From the NCBI GenBank assembly GCA_002733865.1, contig NVXM01000026.1, forward strand, positions 248,001-312,000: 64,000 nt of DNA, written 5' to 3'. Shown here one piece after another: positions 58,990-64,000 of this stretch (position 1 is its first letter; each line of letters starts with the position of its first letter). The notes under the pieces are model-generated. The model ran no database searches. It saw only the letters and a program-made list of their open reading frames with translations, and was not told the origin of the DNA. The translations under genes and the position numbers were made by a program. The DNA is from Sphingopyxis sp. Its GTDB lineage: Bacteria; Pseudomonadota; Alphaproteobacteria; Sphingomonadales; Sphingomonadaceae.

Positions 58990-59160
58990 AACTTTGCTTT
59001 CGCAAACTTCACAGAAGACTGAGCGGCCGGACGCAGACCACAGCAGTGCTGTTGCTTCTCGCCCAGAGTTACCTTTACCAAACGTCAAAAGCGATGGATT
59101 GGCGACAGGTCGCGACCGCAGCGCATGAAAAGTTCCGGCAAATAAGCTTCTAAGTCGGCG

Positions 59161-59175
59161 TTAACCTTATATTGA
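59161..59175. promoter_or_regulatory. CtrA-like box upstream of the REC-GGDEF-EAL gene
   Basis: TTAA-CCTTATA-TTGA matches TTAA-N7-TTAA at seven of eight positions; read on the minus strand it is TCAA-N7-TTAAC. It lies 25 nt before the ATG at 59201. Motif match only. Confidence 0.35.
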
Positions 59176-59200
59176 GTATACGCCTGTAATCCCTCCTTTC

Positions 59201-61360
59201 ATGAGCACGCGTGTTTTAATAGTCGATGATCGACCAACAAACCTGAGGATCTACGCCCAGTTTGTGACGTTGATGGGGGAAAAATATTCCGCCGTCACCT
59301 ATGCAGACCCGGTGGAGGCACTTGCTTGGATGCAAGATAACAAAGCGGATTTGATGGTTGTCGACTATCGGATGCCGCAAATGAACGGAGCGGAGTTCAT
59401 TCGAAAAGTCAGGATGATGCCTGGCGCGAATGAAATTCCCGCGATCGTCATAACCGCCCATCAGGACCGCGAGTGTCGATTGGCCGCGCTTGATGCGGGA
59501 GCCACCGATTTCCTGCAGAGTCCGGTATCGCATGTCGAATTCTGCAGCCGCGCTATGTCATTGCTGACCAAAAGAAAGAAGAGCGCGACCCTGCGCCAGC
59601 GCGCATCCGAGATCGAGCGCAAGCATGCCGCTGTCGGTGCTACAAGCACCCCTGACGGCCACTCCGGCAAAAGCATGCTCGAGCAAATTATCGACACAAT
59701 TCCGATCATGATAAACGCAACTGATCGTTCGGGGAAATGCCTGTTTACCAATGCATACCAGTCAGCGCTGTTTGACAAAGACCCCGATGAAATGGTCGGC
59801 ACGGATTTCGCCGACAATTTTGAACCGACCTTGGCAGCAAATACCCGTCGACGAGACGCGCTGGTTCTCAAATCCAGCCTTGCCATTCCCCATTACGAAG
59901 AAAAGATCACCAGCGATGGGGTCGACCTTGTTTTTCACTGCAACAAATCGCCGCTGCTCAATCATGAAGGTGAAACCATTGGCGTTTTGACGACGGCCGT
60001 CGATATTACCGCCCGTAAGTTTGCGGAAGAACATCGAACGCATTTGGCGCTGCACGACATGCTCACGGGACTTCCCAACCGCGTATTGCTAGCCGAAAAT
60101 GTGAAAGCGGCGATCGACAATTGCAAGAAAACAAATAGCGAAGCGGCGCTTCTGCTCTTGGATCTCGATCGCTTCAAAATCATCAACGACACGCGCGGCC
60201 ACCACAGCGGTGACGCGCTTTTGCGCGAAGTGGCGGAACGGATTTCCAAGATCATCGGTCCTTCAGATTTTGCTGCGCGTATCGGCGGCGATGAATTTGC
60301 GATCATTTTCAGCGAGGTCAAAAATATTGACTCCATCAATTCCCGCTGTGCCAGCCTTCTGAAGGCGATTAGCGAACCTTACGCCATCAGCGGCATCGGC
60401 CAGGTGATCAGCGCATCGATCGGCGTCAGCCTGATCCCCAGCGACGGCGATGAATATGAGGAGGTTCTGCGCATGGCGGACCTTGCCATGTATGATGCAA
60501 AAGCGAACGGCCGCAATTGTCATCGCTTCTTCTCAGAAGAGATGAACCAGATCGCCCAGGCCGATGCAGCGCTCGAAAATGAACTGCGAGACGCTTTTAA
60601 GGAGAACCAGTTTGCACTCGAATATCAACCGATTGTTGATGCTCAGTCGCTGGAATATGTGGGTTTGGAAGCACTGATCAGATGGGATCATCCAACTCGG
60701 GGGCGTCTGCTCCCGATTCAATTCATTCGGGTTGCCGATGAAAGTGGTCTGATGGACGTGCTCGGGAGCTGGGTTATCGGTGAAGTATGCCGGGAAATCA
60801 AATCTTACGCAGACCGCGGCATTGATCTTCCGAGAGTCGCGATCAACGTTTCGCCGAGACAGTTCCAAAACCAAAATCTTTGTGATGAATTGCTTTCAAA
60901 CATCGAGTCGAATGGGATTGCACCGTCGAAGATCACGATCGAAATCACCGAAGAACTACTGATCGACAATAATGAAGACGTCAGAGCCACGCTTCAGCGC
61001 ATTAGGAGCCATGGTGTGGGTATCTCGATTGATGATTTTGGCACGGGCTATTCCTCGCTGCAATATCTCAGAGACTTGCCAGCCAATTGCCTCAAAATTG
61101 ACCGCACTTTCATTTCGCGCATCGAACATAGCGCGGCAGATCGCGCGATCATCGGCACCATTGCTCATCTGGCACACGCACTCGATATGCGCGTCGTCGC
61201 CGAAGGCGTGGAGAATGACGCTCAGCTTGAGTTGCTGCGCGTATCGGGTTGCGACGAGATCCAAGGCTTCAAGATCGCGCGTCCGCAGAGGGCTGAAAAT
61301 CTCGACAAACTATTTGACGGTCGGAAAGACAAGCCGGCCACCCTTGCAGCAAAAGGGTAA
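59201..61360 (+). CDS. REC-PAS-GGDEF-EAL c-di-GMP enzyme
   Basis: The 719-residue protein has, in order, a receiver domain (1-125; acidic pocket DD, phosphoacceptor Asp55 in VVDYRMPQMNG), a PAS domain (about 155-275), a GGDEF domain with intact RIGGDEFAII (362-366) and an EAL domain with EALIRW (490-492), IDDFGTGYSSLQYL and AEGVEN. Both synthesis and hydrolysis of c-di-GMP are possible on sequence. The RxxD inhibitory site is not intact (GPSD). It has no TM segments. It is followed within about 85 nt by a hybrid kinase ending in HPt, its most likely phosphodonor. Confidence 0.95.
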   Translation: MSTRVLIVDDRPTNLRIYAQFVTLMGEKYSAVTYADPVEALAWMQDNKADLMVVDYRMPQMNGAEFIRKVRMMPGANEIPAIVITAHQDRECRLAALDAGATDFLQSPVSHVEFCSRAMSLLTKRKKSATLRQRASEIERKHAAVGATSTPDGHSGKSMLEQIIDTIPIMINATDRSGKCLFTNAYQSALFDKDPDEMVGTDFADNFEPTLAANTRRRDALVLKSSLAIPHYEEKITSDGVDLVFHCNKSPLLNHEGETIGVLTTAVDITARKFAEEHRTHLALHDMLTGLPNRVLLAENVKAAIDNCKKTNSEAALLLLDLDRFKIINDTRGHHSGDALLREVAERISKIIGPSDFAARIGGDEFAIIFSEVKNIDSINSRCASLLKAISEPYAISGIGQVISASIGVSLIPSDGDEYEEVLRMADLAMYDAKANGRNCHRFFSEEMNQIAQADAALENELRDAFKENQFALEYQPIVDAQSLEYVGLEALIRWDHPTRGRLLPIQFIRVADESGLMDVLGSWVIGEVCREIKSYADRGIDLPRVAINVSPRQFQNQNLCDELLSNIESNGIAPSKITIEITEELLIDNNEDVRATLQRIRSHGVGISIDDFGTGYSSLQYLRDLPANCLKIDRTFISRIEHSAADRAIIGTIAHLAHALDMRVVAEGVENDAQLELLRVSGCDEIQGFKIARPQRAENLDKLFDGRKDKPATLAAKG

Positions 61361-61443
61361 GGAGATTGCTCTCCTCTACACCGAAAGCCCCGGCCAAGTC
61401 GCATAAACATCACCGGCACCCGAAAAGCGGGATGGACGGCCAG

Positions 61444-63915
61444 ATGACTGACCGCGAGCATGAAATGATCAAGAACCGGATCGTTCTGATCATTCTTGCA
61501 TGGTCTGCCTTCGCTTTTGCTGGTGATTCTCCGGGGCTGGTCATTGGCTTCGGTATCTATTTCATTGTTAGCATAGCCGTTGCCATTGCCTATCACGTGC
61601 ATCCATATCCCTCGAACCTCAGGCGTTTTCTGGGACTATGTATAGACTTCGGTGCAGCCGCTTTTCTCTTTCAGATCGGCGGGGAAAGCTTCGCGGCGGT
61701 CTATCCCGCTTTGCTGTGGGTCATCCTGGGCAATGGCTTCCGTTTTGGGGTAAACTGGCTCTATCTAGCCTCGGCCATGGCCGCGATCGCTTTCGGCTTT
61801 ACCATCTATACCGTTGACTATTGGCGCAACAGCCCGTCGCTGTCGATCGGCCTGCTAGTCGCGCTGATCGTGATACCCGCCTACTGCTCGACACTGATCA
61901 CCAAAATCTCGCAAGCGAAGGAAGAAGCGGAGGATGCGAACAAAGCGAAGAGCCTGTTCCTGGCCAGCATCAGCCACGAGCTGCGGACACCGCTGAACGC
62001 CATCATCGGCTATGGCACCCACTTGCTTGAGATGAAACTCCCGGAAACACAGCATCAGATGGTCAATACCAGCGTGTCAGCTGGCCGTCATTTGCTGCAC
62101 CTGATCAACCAACTGCTAAACTTTGCTCATTCTGACTCGCGTGACGAACTGCCCGAACCAAGGCCCTTTTCCATGGTGGATGTTCTATCTGAAGTGCGTG
62201 ACATAATGCAGATCGCCGCCGCAAAGAAGAATCTCGACATCATCCTTCAGGCTGAGCCCAACAGCGACCAGATGATTGCCGGCCAGCTCGATTATGTCCG
62301 CAACATCCTGATCAATCTGACCAGCAATGCGGTAAAATTCACGGAATCCGGATCAGTCACATTACAATGCGGCTTCCGGCAAAATAACGAAGATAGTGAG
62401 ATGTGGATTTCGGTAACCGATACCGGCCCTGGTATCCCCAAAGACGCACAGCAGAAAATCTTTGAGGTATTCCAACAAGCCAATGACACCATCGCGAGCG
62501 AGTTCGGCGGAACCGGATTGGGATTGGCAATCTGTCGCAAGCAGGCCAGCTTGATGGGTGGGCATATTTCTTTGGAGAGCGAAATTGGACTAGGCAGCAG
62601 TTTCACGCTGTCTTTTCCAGCTGAAATTTTGGAGCCTGAAGAACACAGAGCCGACGAGGAAACTGTCAGAATTCTTTCCCTCACACGCGATACCGAGGCA
62701 CCGGTCATCTGTAGTGATGACAAACAACCGATCAAAATCGACCACGTCCAATGCCGTACGGCGGACGACATCGACACGATTCTCAGCCATCGCAACCTGA
62801 AGCTTTATGATATCGCCCTGCTCGATCAGGCAATCGCGAGCGTTCACGATGATCAGTCGCCACTATGGACCGCGTTCCGCGAAGCGAAACTTCCCCCCGT
62901 TCTACTGGCGGAAGGAAAAGAGAGAAGTCTGAAAGATCTGCAGTTGCGGGCCGCTTTCGCGACCAGGCTGCCAGCCGGTTCCGATTTCAGCGCGATCCGC
63001 AGCGCCGTCCAGATAGGCTGTTCCTTCGTCGGTTCAGCTGCGAAGGAACAGCCGGATGCAACCGATCTGGAAAAAGCCTTGGAAATTGTGCCTGCTCGGG
63101 TGCTCGTGGCGGATGACAATCGAACCAACCAGATGGTTTTGGAAACCATATTGTCAAACGCTGGCCACGCGGTAACGGTGGTGGCAGACGGTGAGAAAGC
63201 GCTAGAAGAGCTCGAGCGTGGTTCATTTGAAATTGTGTTCCTCGATGTAAACATGCCGATCATGGGCGGCATAGAATGCTGCAAACTTTGGCGGCAGATG
63301 GAAGACCCGCGGAATCATGTCCCGATCATTGGATTGACAGCCGATTCTACCGATGAGACCGAGACAAAATGCCTTGATGCCGGCATGGATTTGCGGATGA
63401 CCAAACCGGTTGAAGCGGCGGAACTCATCAGCGTCATCGCCTCTCAGACGGCAAATAGAAAAGGCCGGGCAGAAAGCGACGTCGCAACCGACCCCTTGGG
63501 AGTCGTCAGCAATATTAAAAGACGAACACGCAAGGATGACCCACCTGCCGTCGATCGAGCGCAGCTAGACTATCTTTTGTCGATCGGAGATGCAGCGTTC
63601 GTCGATTCCATCATCGAAGCCTATCTGGAAGATGCCAACGACATTCTCGCGGTCTTCCGCAAATCGGTCACTGAGCAGTCAGTTGATGATTTCCGCTTCC
63701 ATGCCCATGCATTCAAGAGCGGTGCCGCAAATGTCGGTGCCAATGTCCTGGCGCATACGTGCTCCAAACTGGAAGTAATCGGCGAAGCGGAGTTCAGCGA
63801 ACGGCGGTTTGAATATCTGGCAAAAGTTGAACACCAGCTGGAGGAAATCCGCGCTTGCCTGCAAGCAATTTCAGACTCCAGCCACAGCGATGCTGAAACC
63901 GAGAATGCGGCCTAG
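61444..63915 (+). CDS. RpfC-like hybrid histidine kinase with REC and HPt domains
   Basis: The protein has 823 residues from ATG 61444 (ATG 61432 also possible). The N terminus has about five TM segments without a large periplasmic domain and contains LLWVILGNGFRFGVNWLYLA, resembling the sensor region of the DSF kinase RpfC. Then come HisKA (ISHELRTPLNAIIG, His178), HATPase_c (NLTSNAVKF, DTGPGIP, GTGLGLAI), a degenerate receiver-like stretch (about 430-540), a full receiver (LDVNMPIMGG, Asp601) and an HPt domain (HAHAFKSGAANVGA, His755). All phosphorelay residues are intact. It is in tandem with the REC-GGDEF-EAL gene. Confidence 0.93.
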   Translation: MTDREHEMIKNRIVLIILAWSAFAFAGDSPGLVIGFGIYFIVSIAVAIAYHVHPYPSNLRRFLGLCIDFGAAAFLFQIGGESFAAVYPALLWVILGNGFRFGVNWLYLASAMAAIAFGFTIYTVDYWRNSPSLSIGLLVALIVIPAYCSTLITKISQAKEEAEDANKAKSLFLASISHELRTPLNAIIGYGTHLLEMKLPETQHQMVNTSVSAGRHLLHLINQLLNFAHSDSRDELPEPRPFSMVDVLSEVRDIMQIAAAKKNLDIILQAEPNSDQMIAGQLDYVRNILINLTSNAVKFTESGSVTLQCGFRQNNEDSEMWISVTDTGPGIPKDAQQKIFEVFQQANDTIASEFGGTGLGLAICRKQASLMGGHISLESEIGLGSSFTLSFPAEILEPEEHRADEETVRILSLTRDTEAPVICSDDKQPIKIDHVQCRTADDIDTILSHRNLKLYDIALLDQAIASVHDDQSPLWTAFREAKLPPVLLAEGKERSLKDLQLRAAFATRLPAGSDFSAIRSAVQIGCSFVGSAAKEQPDATDLEKALEIVPARVLVADDNRTNQMVLETILSNAGHAVTVVADGEKALEELERGSFEIVFLDVNMPIMGGIECCKLWRQMEDPRNHVPIIGLTADSTDETETKCLDAGMDLRMTKPVEAAELISVIASQTANRKGRAESDVATDPLGVVSNIKRRTRKDDPPAVDRAQLDYLLSIGDAAFVDSIIEAYLEDANDILAVFRKSVTEQSVDDFRFHAHAFKSGAANVGANVLAHTCSKLEVIGEAEFSERRFEYLAKVEHQLEEIRACLQAISDSSHSDAETENAA

Positions 63916-63985
63916 GTTGTGTACTCATAAAAGGGATTCCCATAGCGCAATAGATGTGATTCACTGTCTTTAGAGGAGGTGTATC

Positions 63986-64000
63986 ATGGCACGATTTGAT
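63986..64000 (+). CDS. Start of a gene cut by the window edge
   Basis: Five codons (MARFD) are visible after a strong AGAGGAGGT Shine-Dalgarno ending 5-6 nt before the ATG. The product cannot be identified from five residues. Confidence 0.6.

Overview
The window comes from an alphaproteobacterium, most likely of the order Sphingomonadales (Sphingopyxis/Parasphingorhabdus-like). The evidence is the gene content and order: trpGDC-moaC-moeA, lexA-comEC-gltX-gltA, a full nuoA-N operon followed by birA-coaX-rnj-DUF1467, a class I aldolase in a tkt-gap-pgk-fda cluster, zapA-6S RNA-fau, and an alphaproteobacterial-type LexA box (GTTC-N7-GTTC). No phage, transposase, CRISPR array or rRNA operon is visible. 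The assignment is by recollection of families, not by a database search.

Layout. 0.3-2.7 kb (minus): M13 metallopeptidase and a PHA-system protein. 2.9-6.9 kb (plus): trpG-trpD-trpC-moaC-moeA, with a 4-base ATGA overlap at every junction. 7.0-10.9 kb: a secreted zinc metalloprotease and a PAS-GGDEF diguanylate cyclase, sitting between moeA and lexA. 11.0-16.7 kb: lexA (autoregulatory box), comEC (minus), gltX, gltA and a strong terminator. 16.7-23.3 kb: an unusual divergent locus. On the minus strand are an HPt-like protein without the phosphoacceptor His, an unknown membrane protein, a DUF2336 protein and a histidine-kinase-like protein without the phosphoacceptor His. On the plus strand is a 780-residue two-TM coiled-coil protein. 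23.3-42.7 kb (minus): nuoA-N, birA, coaX, rnj and a DUF1467 gene, with three small membrane ORFs inside nuo and palindromic repeats in many nuo junctions. 42.8-51.2 kb (minus): inositol monophosphatase, efp, thiE, a secreted protein, fda, pgk, gap, tkt. 51.4-53.1 kb: zapA, 6S RNA, fau, DUF2842 gene, tRNA-Asp. 53.6-58.7 kb: a small secreted DUF11-like protein, the branched-chain 2-oxoacid dehydrogenase (E1a, E1b, E2), thyA. 58.9-64 kb: tRNA-Pro, a REC-PAS-GGDEF-EAL protein, an RpfC-like hybrid kinase, and the first five codons of another gene.

Most of the window is core metabolism (tryptophan, molybdopterin, complex I, glycolysis, BCAA catabolism). The parts with least precedent are the 16.7-23.3 kb locus, which keeps phosphorelay folds but has lost both phosphoacceptor histidines and has a CtrA-like box upstream of the DUF2336/pseudokinase pair, and the translationally coupled small membrane ORFs of the nuo operon. 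The RR-GGDEF-EAL/hybrid kinase pair at the right end looks like a conventional, intact c-di-GMP signalling pair.
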